From positions 1-15,109 of the forward strand of contig CAIXDD010000355.1 of assembly GCA_903918155.1 (NCBI GenBank): a DNA stretch of 15,109 nt, given 5' to 3'. The translations under genes and the position numbers were made by a program. Numbering within the stretch: the first letter of the stretch is position 1; every line of letters starts with the position of its first letter. This document shows, piece after piece, positions 1-6,760 of this stretch. Source of the DNA: an uncultured Hyphomicrobiales bacterium (lineage in GTDB: Bacteria > Pseudomonadota > Alphaproteobacteria > Rhizobiales > Beijerinckiaceae). A model generated the notes under the pieces. The model had not been told where the DNA came from. It did no database searches and saw nothing but the letters and a program-made list of their open reading frames with translations.

Positions 1-71
1 GACAGCGCGTCGACGAAGCCCGGCCAATAATCGAACCCTCCGGCGCGGCGACGCGAGCGGGCGGGCGGCAT
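1..71 (-). CDS. OmpA/MotB-like peptidoglycan-binding protein, N-terminal fragment (cut by window edge)
   Basis: Only the first 23 full codons are present; the gene runs off the left edge. The fragment reads MPPARSRRRAGG and then FDYWPGFVDALS. A basic N-terminus followed by YWPGFVDALS, just before an expected single membrane helix, is what I recall for alphaproteobacterial MotB/OmpA-like proteins paired with a MotA/ExbB-like channel. The start codon shares one base with the stop of the upstream channel gene (TGATG), which indicates translational coupling. By family knowledge the missing part should carry the membrane helix and a C-terminal OmpA peptidoglycan-binding domain; that is inference because it is not in the window. 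The product would be an inner-membrane protein reaching into the periplasm. Confidence 0.72.
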   Translation of the reverse strand, partial: MPPARSRRRAGGFDYWPGFVDAL

Positions 72-1027
72 CAGCGCTGTTCCCGCTCTGCCGCAAGCCT
101 GTCGAGCACGCGGCGCATCTCGCGCTGCTGCTCGGCCTGCGCCTCGACCCAATCGCGGATCATCTGCTGTTCGCTGCGCATGTGCTTCACAAGTCCATGC
201 ACGCCCTCGGCGAGATTGGCCATGGCGGCGGTGGCCGCGCGCGCGGATTCGGGATCCGACGACCCGCCTTGCCGGGCGAGGCGCCCCAGCGCGCCCGCAT
301 CCGCCTCAAGGCTCTCCATCAGCGGATCGGCGGCCACGCCCGACAGATGATCCTCAAGCTCCATGTAGAAGCGGTTCTGCGCTTGGCCCGCCTGCAGGTC
401 GAGGAAGCCCAGAACGAGCGAGCCCGCAAGGCCGAAGAGCGAGGAGGTGAAGGAGATCGCCATGCCCGCGATGGGCGCGGACAGGCCGTTCTTCAATTCG
501 TCGAACATCACGCTGGCGTCCGCGCCCCCGCCCATGGAGCGTATGACGGCGCCGATGGAGCCCACCGTCTCGAGCAGGCCCCAGAACGTGCCGAGCAAGC
601 CGAGAAAGACGAGCACTCCGGTGAGATAGCGCGCCGTCTCGCGCGATTCGTCGAGCCGCGCGCCCACGGAATCGAGAATGGCCCGCAGCGTGGCGGTGGA
701 GATGCGCCCGTCGCTGCGCTCGCCCAGCATTTTCGCCATGGGCGCGAGCAGGACCGGCTGGCGCGCAGGCGCTTGCGAAATCGAGCCGTGTTCGTTGACC
801 CAGCGCGCCTCGCGAAACAGGCGCGCGACCTGGCGCAGCGCCAGCGCCACGCCCACCAGCATCACGCCGATGATGAGCGCGTTCAATCCGGGATTGGCCT
901 GAAAGGCGATGAAGATCTGGCGCCACAGGATGAGCGCGACGAATCCGATGAGGCCGAGGAAGACGAGCATCCGCACGAGATAGATGCGGGGCGGCGAAAT
1001 CCGGCGCGGCGCGCTGTCCATCCTCAT
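71..1027 (-). CDS. MotA/TolQ/ExbB proton-channel family protein
   Basis: A 318-residue inner-membrane protein. Hydrophobic helices fall at about residues 20-40, 48-66, 134-157 and 184-209. The last two, with the GLLGTFWGLLETVG stretch (144-157) and the APIAGMAISFTSSLFGLAGS stretch, match the conserved MotA/TolQ/ExbB core. A cytoplasmic loop lies between helices 2 and 3, and the C-terminus (about 260-318) is charged and helical. The family forms proton channels that power envelope machines. The next gene is an OmpA/MotB-like partner overlapping by one base, and no flagellar or TonB genes are nearby, so a dedicated non-flagellar envelope complex is more likely than a flagellar stator or ExbB proper. 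The start is supported by GAAGGA about eight bases upstream; a second ATG lies two codons in. The substrate or process powered is unknown. Confidence 0.9.
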   Translation of the reverse strand: MRMDSAPRRISPPRIYLVRMLVFLGLIGFVALILWRQIFIAFQANPGLNALIIGVMLVGVALALRQVARLFREARWVNEHGSISQAPARQPVLLAPMAKMLGERSDGRISTATLRAILDSVGARLDESRETARYLTGVLVFLGLLGTFWGLLETVGSIGAVIRSMGGGADASVMFDELKNGLSAPIAGMAISFTSSLFGLAGSLVLGFLDLQAGQAQNRFYMELEDHLSGVAADPLMESLEADAGALGRLARQGGSSDPESARAATAAMANLAEGVHGLVKHMRSEQQMIRDWVEAQAEQQREMRRVLDRLAAEREQR

Positions 1028-1111
1028 CGGCTTATCCTTCGGGTTCGGCCCGGGGTGATCTCGGTCTTCTCTGGCCGCGCCCGCCCCCGGAGGGATCAGG
1101 GCGCCGCCGCA

Positions 1112-1903
1112 TCATGACGCACGAATGAGCGAGAGCAAATGACGCTGAATGGCTTCCGCGCCCGCGCAAACGGAGCCCTTCTGCAACATGTCGGCGCCGC
1201 CGTCGGCGTCGGTGACGAAACCGCCCGCCTCGCGCACCAGCAGCACGCCCGCCGCCAGATCCCAGGGGTTCAGGCCGCGCTCCCAGAAGGCGTCGAACCG
1301 GCCGGCGGCCACGAAGGCGAGATCGAGCGCGGCGGCGCCGAGCCGGCGCACATTGCCCGCCCGCGCCATGACGGCGGCCAGCTCCGCCTTGAATTTCGGA
1401 TGCTGGGCGGCGCGGCCAAGCGGGGGCACGCCGCAGCCGATCAGCGCGTCGGGAATCTCACGCCGCGCGGACACGCGCAGGCGCCGGTTGTTGAGCCACG
1501 CGCCCTGCCCCTTCTCGGAGACATACATGTCGTCGGTGGCGGGATTATAGACGAGGCCCGCGACGATCTGGCCTTCGCGCTCAAGCGCGACCGAGATCGC
1601 GAAGATCGGCAGGCCGTGCAGGAAATTCGTGGTGCCGTCGAGCGGATCGATGATCCAGCGGTGGGTCTTGTCGGAGCCCTCGACCTCGCCGCTCTCCTCC
1701 ATGAGGAAGCCATAGCCCGGCCGCGCCTTCGACAATTCCTCGAACAGCGTCTTCTCGGCCTTGCGGTCGGCGGCGGAGACGAAATCGGCGGGCCCCTTCA
1801 TGGAGACCTGGAGGTTCTCGACCTCGCCGAAATCGCGTTTGAGGCCGCGGCCGGCCTTGAGGGCGGCGGCGGTCATGACATTCATCAGTGCGGTGCGGAT
1901 CAT
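1112..1903 (-). CDS. Inositol monophosphatase family protein (Mg-dependent sugar-phosphate phosphatase)
   Basis: 263 residues, the normal size for the family. The metal-site motifs are intact: the acidic pair at 69-70 (LMEESGE), the DPLDGTTNF motif (86-94) with metal ligands D86 and D89, and the C-terminal WDLAAGVLLVREAGG motif (214-228) with D215. Known members hydrolyse myo-inositol-1-phosphate and, in some bacteria, fructose-1,6-bisphosphate, NADP or 3'-phosphoadenosine phosphates; the sequence alone does not settle the substrate. The protein is expected to be cytoplasmic. It follows the Sel1-repeat gene after 75 bases and precedes the channel gene by 84 bases on the same strand. The ribosome site before the chosen ATG is weak (purine-rich GCGAAAGA). 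No oddity in the active site. Confidence 0.93.
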   Translation of the reverse strand: MIRTALMNVMTAAALKAGRGLKRDFGEVENLQVSMKGPADFVSAADRKAEKTLFEELSKARPGYGFLMEESGEVEGSDKTHRWIIDPLDGTTNFLHGLPIFAISVALEREGQIVAGLVYNPATDDMYVSEKGQGAWLNNRRLRVSARREIPDALIGCGVPPLGRAAQHPKFKAELAAVMARAGNVRRLGAAALDLAFVAAGRFDAFWERGLNPWDLAAGVLLVREAGGFVTDADGGADMLQKGSVCAGAEAIQRHLLSLIRAS

Positions 1904-1978
1904 CGGTCTTTCGCTTTTTCTTCTGCGACATGCCCGCGCCGCGGGCGGGCCGTCAAGGTCAAACGGCTCCGGGGGCGC

Positions 1979-2914
1979 TCATTTCCCGATGAAGCGCTGA
2001 ACCGCCAGCTCCACGGCGGCCCGCTCTTCGGCGGTGAGGCTCGGCAATTTGCTTTCGAGCCAGGGATCGCTGAGCCCGCCGGCGCGGGCGAGGACGTGCC
2101 ATTTCATCGCCTCCACCATATTGGGCTTCACGCCGCGCCCGACGGCGTAGAGGCGGGCGAGGCGGTTTTGCGCGACGGGCGAATGCCGCGCCGCAGCTTG
2201 GGCGAAGAGGCGCGCGGCCTCGGCCTCGTCGCGCGCCACGCCCTCGCCGTTGAACAGCGCGATGGCGTATTCCACCATGGCGGGCAAGTGTTTCTCGTCC
2301 GCCGCCTGTTTCAAATAGGCCAGCGCGCGCGCGCGGTCGCGCGGCACGCCGGTTCCCTCGCGCAGGAAGACGGCGAAGCCATAGGCCGCGTCCGGGTCGC
2401 CGGCGGCGGCGGCCCGTTCGAACAGGCGCGCGGCCGCAGCCGCGTCCTGCACGTCGGCCTCCAGCGCCATGACGCCCAGATTGTAGAGCGCGCCCGCATG
2501 GCCGGCGGCGGCCGCCTTGTCGAGCCATTCGCGGGCGAGCGCGGAATTCTTCTCCACGCCCGAGCCCGACAGATGCGCCATGCCGAGAGCGAATTGCGCC
2601 TGCCGGTCGCCCTTCAGCGCCGCGAGGCGATACCAGCGCGCCGCCGCTTCGGGATTGCGCGCCACGGCGAAGCCTTCGCGATGCAATTCGCCCAGCAGGG
2701 TCATGGCGGCCGCGTCGTCGGGATTGATCTTGATGCGCTTGAGCGCTTCTTCGAGCGCCGTCTGGTATTGACCGCGCTGGAAGGCGCCGAAGGCCAGATC
2801 GGGCTGGCCCGGGGGAACCTGCGCCCCTGCGGGGACGGCCTGCGCAAGCGCCGCCAGCGCCCACAGGACGCGGACGCAGCCGCGCGCGCCGGGGCGCCTG
2901 ATAGGGCGCCTCAT
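1979..2914 (-). CDS. Exported Sel1-like (TPR-type) repeat protein
   Basis: With the start at 2914 the product is 311 residues. It begins with an arginine-rich n-region (MRRPIRRPGARG), a hydrophobic stretch (VLWALAALAQAV) and a likely cleavage site after AGA at residue 31, so it is probably periplasmic. From about residue 70 to 282 it contains six Sel1-type helical repeats of about 35 residues, each with the A..LG..Y..G.GV..(D/N)...A..W/LF..AA..G pattern. Sel1 proteins are scaffolds for protein contacts; no enzyme domain is seen and the partner is unknown. The open frame extends 20 codons further upstream to 2974, but that version overlaps the ThiE-like gene and buries the signal peptide. GAGG eight bases before 2914 supports the shorter start. 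The start codon and first residues lie inside a 12-bp tandem repeat. Confidence 0.85.
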   Translation of the reverse strand: MRRPIRRPGARGCVRVLWALAALAQAVPAGAQVPPGQPDLAFGAFQRGQYQTALEEALKRIKINPDDAAAMTLLGELHREGFAVARNPEAAARWYRLAALKGDRQAQFALGMAHLSGSGVEKNSALAREWLDKAAAAGHAGALYNLGVMALEADVQDAAAAARLFERAAAAGDPDAAYGFAVFLREGTGVPRDRARALAYLKQAADEKHLPAMVEYAIALFNGEGVARDEAEAARLFAQAAARHSPVAQNRLARLYAVGRGVKPNMVEAMKWHVLARAGGLSDPWLESKLPSLTAEERAAVELAVQRFIGK

Positions 2915-2952
2915 CGAGCGCGCCTCATGGGGCGCCTGACGGCGCCCCTCAT
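2891..2952. repeat. Degenerate 12-bp tandem repeat, five units
   Basis: Five consecutive units are visible on the plus strand: GGGGCGCCTGAT (2891), AGGGCGCCTCAT (2903), CGAGCGCGCCTCAT (2915, two bases longer), GGGGCGCCTGAC (2929) and GGCGCCCCTCAT (2941). The array covers the start codon and first codons of the Sel1-repeat gene, the whole 34-base gap, and the stop codon of the ThiE-like gene. Units 2, 3 and 5 each place an ATG on the minus strand, in different frames. Because the unit is twelve bases, perfect copy-number change would keep the downstream reading frame. Confidence 0.8.
2929..2948 (-). other. Perfect hairpin immediately after the ThiE-like gene stop codon
   Basis: GGGGCGCC (2929-2936) and GGCGCCCC (2941-2948) form an eight-base-pair perfect stem with a four-base loop. 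It begins directly after the TGA stop at 2951-2949. There is no T-tract on the minus strand, so it is not a classical intrinsic terminator; it could stabilise the upstream message or limit ribosome access to the Sel1-repeat gene, whose GAGG site is ten bases further on. It is built from repeat units 4 and 5. Confidence 0.55.
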
Positions 2953-3602
2953 GGGCCGCGCGCCCGCCCCGCATCCTTGAGCAGGGCGTCGGCTTGCGCC
3001 ACGGCGACGCGCGGGCCGCGCGGATCGTCCCAGACGGCGGCGCCGAGGGCGACGAAATCCGCGCCTGCGGCTACGAGCGCCGTCGTCTCCTCAAGCGCGC
3101 CGGCGAAGGCCACGCAGGGCACGTTGAAAATCTCCGCCCACCAGCCCACGCGCTCCAGCGTCTCGGCCAGCGCGGGCCGCCAGCCGTCGTCGGAAGGCTC
3201 GCCGAAGGCGACGTAATCGACGTCGGCTTCGCCGGCGGTCATCGCGTCATGCTTGTTGCGCAAAAGCCCCGCCCCCACGATGCGGTCGGGGCGCATGGAC
3301 TCGAGCGCGTCTTCGAGCGCGCGCTCCAGCCTGTCGCCGGCGGCGCGCACATGAACGCCGTCGGCCTTGGCCCGCCCGGCGACGCGCGCATCGGCCACGA
3401 GCGCGGCGGCGCCGGCCTTCTGCACGATCTCCACGAGCGGGGCGGCGAGCCGCGCGCCCTCCCCGTCGCCGAGGCCCGACAGATCGAGATAGACGCTGGC
3501 GACATGGCCGCCGGCGAGCGCCTCCTGCAAGGCGGGCGCGAAATCGCCCGCATGCGCGAGCGGGGGCGAAAAGAGATAGAGACCAGGCGAATCGTCCGAC
3601 AT
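2949..3602 (-). CDS. ThiE-like (thiamine-phosphate-synthase superfamily) TIM-barrel protein, catalytic motifs degenerate
   Basis: With the start at 3602 the product is 217 residues and begins MSDDSPGLYLFSPPL, resembling the YLxTP first strand of thiamine-phosphate synthases. Other barrel landmarks are visible: AALVADARVAGRAKADGVHV, then IVGAGLLRNKHDAM, DYVAFGEPSDDGW, CVAFAGALEE and GADFVALGAAVW. Several catalytic signatures are missing: the pyrimidine-binding QxRxK motif is replaced by YLDLS, VND by VAD, and the PT.TK segment after DYVAFG is absent. True thiamine synthesis by this protein is therefore doubtful; a diverged regulator or an enzyme on another phosphate substrate is possible. A start at 3644 adds 14 residues (MQERRTPEQVSLRP). 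Neither start has a strong ribosome site, so I chose by family alignment. It lies downstream of marR on the same strand. Confidence 0.75.
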   Translation of the reverse strand: MSDDSPGLYLFSPPLAHAGDFAPALQEALAGGHVASVYLDLSGLGDGEGARLAAPLVEIVQKAGAAALVADARVAGRAKADGVHVRAAGDRLERALEDALESMRPDRIVGAGLLRNKHDAMTAGEADVDYVAFGEPSDDGWRPALAETLERVGWWAEIFNVPCVAFAGALEETTALVAAGADFVALGAAVWDDPRGPRVAVAQADALLKDAGRARGP

Positions 3603-3669
3603 GGGGCGCAGACTAACCTGTTCGGGAGTGCGACGCTCCTGCATCGAGCAGGATTGGGGCGAAAGGACG

Positions 3670-3688
3670 GCCCGGCCCTCAGCCGGGC
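3670..3688 (-). terminator. Hairpin across the marR stop codon, possible weak terminator
   Basis: On the minus strand GCCCGGC, loop TGAGG (which contains the marR stop codon), then GCCGGGC form a seven-base-pair stem, followed by CGTCCTTTC. The T-content after the stem is low, so termination may be partial, allowing some read-through into the ThiE-like gene. Confidence 0.35.
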
Positions 3689-4134
3689 GCGCCGCTCTCC
3701 TCGCTTGCGCCGAAGAGATTGAGCAGGGCCGAGCGGCTTTCCTGCAATTTCGAGAAATGGACCTGCGCGGCCTCGTCGAGCTTGGCGGCGCCGGCGGGCG
3801 TGAGCGCCAGCAGAGCGCGGCGGCGGTCGCTCTCGTCGCGCACGCGTTCGATCAGGCCCGCGCCTTCCAGCCGATTGGCCAGCTCCGCCGCCGTATTGGG
3901 CTTGATGAGCAGCAGATCGGCCAATTCGCCAACCGAGATCCGCGAGCCGTCGGGCTTCGCCTTTATCGCCAGAAGCGCCTGATAACGCTGCGGTCCGAGC
4001 CCGATGGCCTCAAGCTGGGAATCGCTGAAGGCCATGAAATTGCGCAGCGCCTGCCGAAAGCGGGCCAGCGTTTCATAATCGGCTTGGCTGAGTGGCTTAT
4101 TTGCCACATCCCCCGACTTATCAGCGTCAAGCAT
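3679..4134 (-). CDS. MarR-family transcriptional regulator
   Basis: 151 residues, typical for MarR. An N-terminal dimerisation helix (about 18-45) is followed by the winged helix-turn-helix: helices around 50-60 and 68-75, a recognition helix near 78-91 (KPNTAAELANRLEGAG), the conserved wing DESDRRRALLALTPAG (100-115), then C-terminal dimerisation helices. MarR proteins are dimeric DNA-binding repressors usually released by small aromatic or other ligands, or by oxidation; there is no cysteine, so thiol sensing is unlikely. The gene is divergent from the porin gene with 155 bases between them containing TCG...CGA palindromes, so autoregulation and control of the porin is the natural inference. 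GAAGGGG about eight bases before the ATG supports the start. The ligand is unknown. Confidence 0.92.
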   Translation of the reverse strand: MLDADKSGDVANKPLSQADYETLARFRQALRNFMAFSDSQLEAIGLGPQRYQALLAIKAKPDGSRISVGELADLLLIKPNTAAELANRLEGAGLIERVRDESDRRRALLALTPAGAAKLDEAAQVHFSKLQESRSALLNLFGASEESGAPG

Positions 4135-4165
4135 ACGGCCGCCCCTTCACACGGCGAATAATATC

Positions 4166-4215
4166 TCGTATCACGACACAAGATTGATCGTAATACGAAC
4201 AAATCGACGTACGAT
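4166..4215. promoter_or_regulatory. Cluster of three palindromes, candidate MarR operators
   Basis: Three short palindromes lie between marR and the porin gene: TCGTATCACGA (4166-4176, arms TCGT/ACGA), TCGTAATACGA (4188-4198, perfect apart from the centre base) and ATCGACGTACGAT (4203-4215, arms ATCG/CGAT). The first two begin 22 bases apart, about two helical turns, so both would lie on the same DNA face. This is the usual position and form of MarR binding sites in a divergent promoter region; binding is inferred. No convincing -35/-10 pair could be assigned to either gene. Confidence 0.55.
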
Positions 4216-4245
4216 CTGTCTAGGCCATTTCCGGCCATTCGACAA

Positions 4246-4261
4246 CTGGCGCGCGCGCCAG
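4246..4261. other. 16-bp perfect palindrome in the porin leader
   Basis: CTGGCGCGCGCGCCAG is its own reverse complement. It lies 18 bases before the porin ribosome-binding site (GGAGGG, 4280-4285) and is separate from the TCG...CGA sites. It could form a stable cruciform or leader hairpin, or be a binding site for an unknown protein. Confidence 0.5.
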
Positions 4262-4289
4262 CGCGAACACCGCGATACTGGAGGGAAAA

Positions 4290-5528
4290 ATGGGGCTTGT
4301 TAAGGGAATTCTACTGGGATCGGGGGCCGCGCTGCTCACCGTCGCCGGCGCGCAGGCCGCCGACCTCCCGACCAGAAAGGCCGCGCCCGTCGAATATGTG
4401 AGGATCTGCGACGCCTATGGCGCCGGCTTCTTCTACATTCCCGGCACACAGACCTGCCTGCGCATCGGCGGCTATGTCCGCATCGAATACGACAACCGCG
4501 CCAACCAGACCGCCGGCACGACCGACTTCTCGCCGGTAAACTCCAACGGCTCGCACCCCGGCGCGACCTCGGGCTGGTACACGCGCGGCACGCTGATCGC
4601 GGACGCCCGCACCCCTACGCCCTATGGCGCGGTTCAGGCCTTCATTCAGGCGCGCGTCGTCCAGTCGGGCTCCGGCACGATGGATCAGGAAAACGCAAGC
4701 TCGATTGAGGCGGCCTATATCCGCTTCGCTGGCTTCACCTTCGGCCAGGCCCGCCAGCCCTACGCCTTCATGAGCTCCTGGGGCTACATGAGCAATTGGT
4801 GGACCGGCTGGCCGAACGGCATTCGTCAGATCTCCTACACGCAGACGTTCGGCGGCGGCCTCTCCGCCACCGTCAGCGTGCAGGACGGCAATGGCAACGC
4901 GTCCGGCTGGGGCGTGAACGACAACGACATCGCGCAATCGTGGGACAACAACGGCCCGGTTTACGTCGCCGCCATCAACTACGACCAGTCGTGGGGCCGC
5001 CTGCAAGCCATGGGCGCCTACACCGCCAACCAGCCGCGTCTGGCCATCATCGGAGAGGACGGCTACGCGGTGGGCATGGGCGTCGCGTTCAACCTGCCGA
5101 TGCTCGGCCGCGGCGACTCCATCGAATTCACCGCCAATTACTGGGACGGCCTCGTCAAACTCGGCGTCGGCAACACCAACCTCTCGACCCCGTCGTCGGG
5201 ATCGTGGGGCCCGGTCGCCCCGCTGCCTTCGCTGCCGGTCACGACCTCGAAGGGCTGGAGCATCGGCGCCCAGTTGCAGCACTACTGGACGCCGCAATGG
5301 CGCACCGTGCTGTTCGGTGCCTACGCCGACATGGACCTGAACAACGGCACGACAGACACGGCCACCGCCACCAGCGCGGGCGCCCAGCTCGTGTGGTCGC
5401 CGGTCAGCCAGTTCGACATCGGCGTGCAGGCTCTCTACGTGCGCGCCGAACGCAAGAGCGCGACCGCCTCGCGCAACATCGACAACGACAACGTCGGCAT
5501 GAAGCTGCGCGTCGAGCGCCGCTTCTGA
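4290..5528 (+). CDS. Alphaproteobacterial outer-membrane porin (Porin_2 family)
   Basis: 412 residues. A signal peptide occupies residues 1-23, with a hydrophobic core GSGAALLTVAG and cleavage after AQA, giving mature ADLPTRKAAP. The next segment has the family hallmark EYVRICDAYGAGFFYIPG..TCLRIGGYVRIEY, with two cysteines 15 residues apart that may form a disulfide. The rest alternates aromatic and polar residues, as expected for beta strands, with tryptophan/asparagine-rich loops. The chain ends in GMKLRVERRF, whose C-terminal phenylalanine is the usual outer-membrane insertion signal. The family forms trimeric general-diffusion channels. Expression looks strong: GGAGGG five bases before the ATG and a strong terminator after the stop. 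Divergent orientation from marR suggests repression by that regulator. Solute preference cannot be read from sequence. Confidence 0.95.
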   Translation: MGLVKGILLGSGAALLTVAGAQAADLPTRKAAPVEYVRICDAYGAGFFYIPGTQTCLRIGGYVRIEYDNRANQTAGTTDFSPVNSNGSHPGATSGWYTRGTLIADARTPTPYGAVQAFIQARVVQSGSGTMDQENASSIEAAYIRFAGFTFGQARQPYAFMSSWGYMSNWWTGWPNGIRQISYTQTFGGGLSATVSVQDGNGNASGWGVNDNDIAQSWDNNGPVYVAAINYDQSWGRLQAMGAYTANQPRLAIIGEDGYAVGMGVAFNLPMLGRGDSIEFTANYWDGLVKLGVGNTNLSTPSSGSWGPVAPLPSLPVTTSKGWSIGAQLQHYWTPQWRTVLFGAYADMDLNNGTTDTATATSAGAQLVWSPVSQFDIGVQALYVRAERKSATASRNIDNDNVGMKLRVERRF

Positions 5529-5536
5529 CCCCTCAC

Positions 5537-5553
5537 AAGATCGGCGCGATCTT
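5537..5553 (+). other. Small hairpin in the porin 3' untranslated region
   Basis: AAGATCG (5537-5543), loop GCG, CGATCTT (5547-5553) form a seven-base-pair stem nine bases after the porin stop codon, ahead of the main terminator. It lacks a T-tract and may protect the message from 3' decay. Confidence 0.45.
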
Positions 5554-5578
5554 CTCCAGAGTCGCGTCAAAACTTGAA

Positions 5579-5606
5579 ACCCGGCGTTCGCGCCGGGTCT
5601 TTTTTT
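5579..5606 (+). terminator. Strong intrinsic terminator of the porin gene
   Basis: ACCCGGCG (5579-5586), loop TTCG, CGCCGGGT (5591-5598) form a perfect eight-base-pair stem with an extra-stable UUCG tetraloop, followed by CTTTTTTT. On the minus strand the same stem follows the class I aldolase gene and is trailed by TTTCAAGTTTT, so it may also end that convergent transcript. Confidence 0.93.
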
Positions 5607-5628
5607 GAGCGCGCCGCCTCGCACGCCC

Positions 5629-6660
5629 TCACGCGCGCGTCTCGAACGCGGCCTCCCAGCGCCCGGCGGCCGCAAGCGCGTTCATGCGCGCGCGATGCGC
5701 GAACACGCGCTGCGCCTGCGCCGCATTCTCCGCTTTGCCGGCCCATGTCTTCTGCGCGCTTTCCTGCAGCGCGCGGCCGAAGGAAAAGGTCACCGCCCAG
5801 GGCAGGGGCCCCAGCCGGTTGATCGCGTCGAGATTGGCGCTCGCCTCCACCTCTCCCTGCCCGCCCGACAGAAAGGCGATGGTGGGCACGGCCACGGGCA
5901 CGCAGGTGCGCAGCAGGCGCAGCGTGGCGCGCGCGGTCTCCTCGGGCTGGGCGCTGCGCGGATTCTTGAGGCCGGGCACGACCATGTTCGGCTTGAGCAC
6001 GACGCCTTCGAGAAACACGCGCGCTTCGTGCAATTCCGCGAAGACGCGGTTGAGCGTGCGCTTACTCACCGCATAGCAATGGGCGAGGTCGTGGTCGCCG
6101 TCCATCAGCACTTCGGGTTCGACGATGGGGACGAGATCGGCGGCGTGGCAATGGGCCGCGTAACGAGCGAGCGCCTGCGCATTGGCGTTGAGGCAATGAT
6201 CGCTGGGCGCGCCCATGCCCACGTCGATCACGGCCCGCCATTTGGCGAAGCGCGCGCCCATCGCGCGATATTCGGCGAGCCGCGCGGCCAGTCCGTCGAG
6301 CCCCTCCGTCGCGCTCTCGCCGGGAAAGCCGGGCAGCGGCGTGACGCCGCGATCGACCTTCACGCCGGGAATGGCGCCCGCGCGCGCGATCGCCGCGACG
6401 AAGGATTCGCCGTCGGCGGCGGTCTGGCGGATCGTCTCGTCATGGAGGATGACGCCGGAAATCTGCGCGCCCAGCGCCTCGCTGCGCAACAAGATCTCCC
6501 GATACGCGCGCCGGCTCTCGGGCGTGCATGCGACGCCGGCGGCCTCGAAACGCTTGCCGATCGTCCCGGGGCTTTCATCCGCCGCGAGCAGGCCCTGACG
6601 GGCGCCGCCCTTGCGCGCGCCAAGCGCGGCGGCCAGCGATGCGAGTCGATCCCGGTCCAT
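5629..6660 (-). CDS. Class I (Schiff-base) fructose-bisphosphate aldolase
   Basis: 343 residues, a metal-independent aldolase that cleaves or forms fructose-1,6-bisphosphate from dihydroxyacetone phosphate and glyceraldehyde-3-phosphate. The N-terminal GLLAADESPGTIGKRF (23-38) holds the catalytic aspartate D28. KWRAVI (140-145), IVEPEVL (179-185, E181) and VVLKPNMV (220-227, Schiff-base K223) match the muscle-type enzyme, and FLSGGQ (263-268) matches the phosphate-binding loop. The C-terminal tyrosine of the animal enzyme is absent (the protein ends AFETRA). The start is supported by GGGAGG five bases upstream. It is the last gene on this strand of the carbon cluster, separated from the class II aldolase by 138 bases containing nested terminators, so it may have separate control. 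Cytoplasmic. Confidence 0.95.
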   Translation of the reverse strand: MDRDRLASLAAALGARKGGARQGLLAADESPGTIGKRFEAAGVACTPESRRAYREILLRSEALGAQISGVILHDETIRQTAADGESFVAAIARAGAIPGVKVDRGVTPLPGFPGESATEGLDGLAARLAEYRAMGARFAKWRAVIDVGMGAPSDHCLNANAQALARYAAHCHAADLVPIVEPEVLMDGDHDLAHCYAVSKRTLNRVFAELHEARVFLEGVVLKPNMVVPGLKNPRSAQPEETARATLRLLRTCVPVAVPTIAFLSGGQGEVEASANLDAINRLGPLPWAVTFSFGRALQESAQKTWAGKAENAAQAQRVFAHRARMNALAAAGRWEAAFETRA

Positions 6661-6718
6661 GCGCGCCTCCCGATGCGAACCGCGTTCACGCCCCTCCTTG
6701 AATCAATGGACGCAGGCG

Positions 6719-6760
6719 AAAAAAGGTCGGGCGCGCGCAAAAAAAGGGCCCGCGCGCGCC
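6719..6760 (-). terminator. Distal terminator after the class II aldolase gene (alternative pairing)
   Basis: On the minus strand GGCGCGCGC (6760-6752) pairs perfectly with GCGCGCGCC (6738-6730), and a run of six T follows at 6724-6719 after a five-base spacer. The loop contains the T-tract of the proximal terminator and half of its stem, so the two structures exclude each other. Confidence 0.6.

Noticed and set aside
1934..1948. CCCGCGCCGCGGG inverted repeat between the Sel1-repeat and phosphatase genes as a terminator
   Set aside because: The stem is short and followed on the minus strand by CATGTCGCAG rather than a T-tract; such GC palindromes are frequent by chance here.
1904..1978. TTGACG near 1940-1960 (minus strand) as a promoter for the phosphatase gene
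   Set aside because: The only -10 candidate at proper spacing (GCATGT) is poor, and co-directional genes on both sides make read-through sufficient.
1139..2980. Long plus-strand open frame (613 codons) opposite the phosphatase and Sel1-repeat genes
   Set aside because: It is antisense to two well-supported genes and its translation is a low-complexity Arg/Ala/Gly/His mixture typical of shadow frames in GC-rich DNA; no domain is recognisable.
4311..5675. Minus-strand open frame of 454 codons opposite the porin gene
   Set aside because: Shadow of the strongly coded porin; low-complexity composition, and it runs through the porin terminator.
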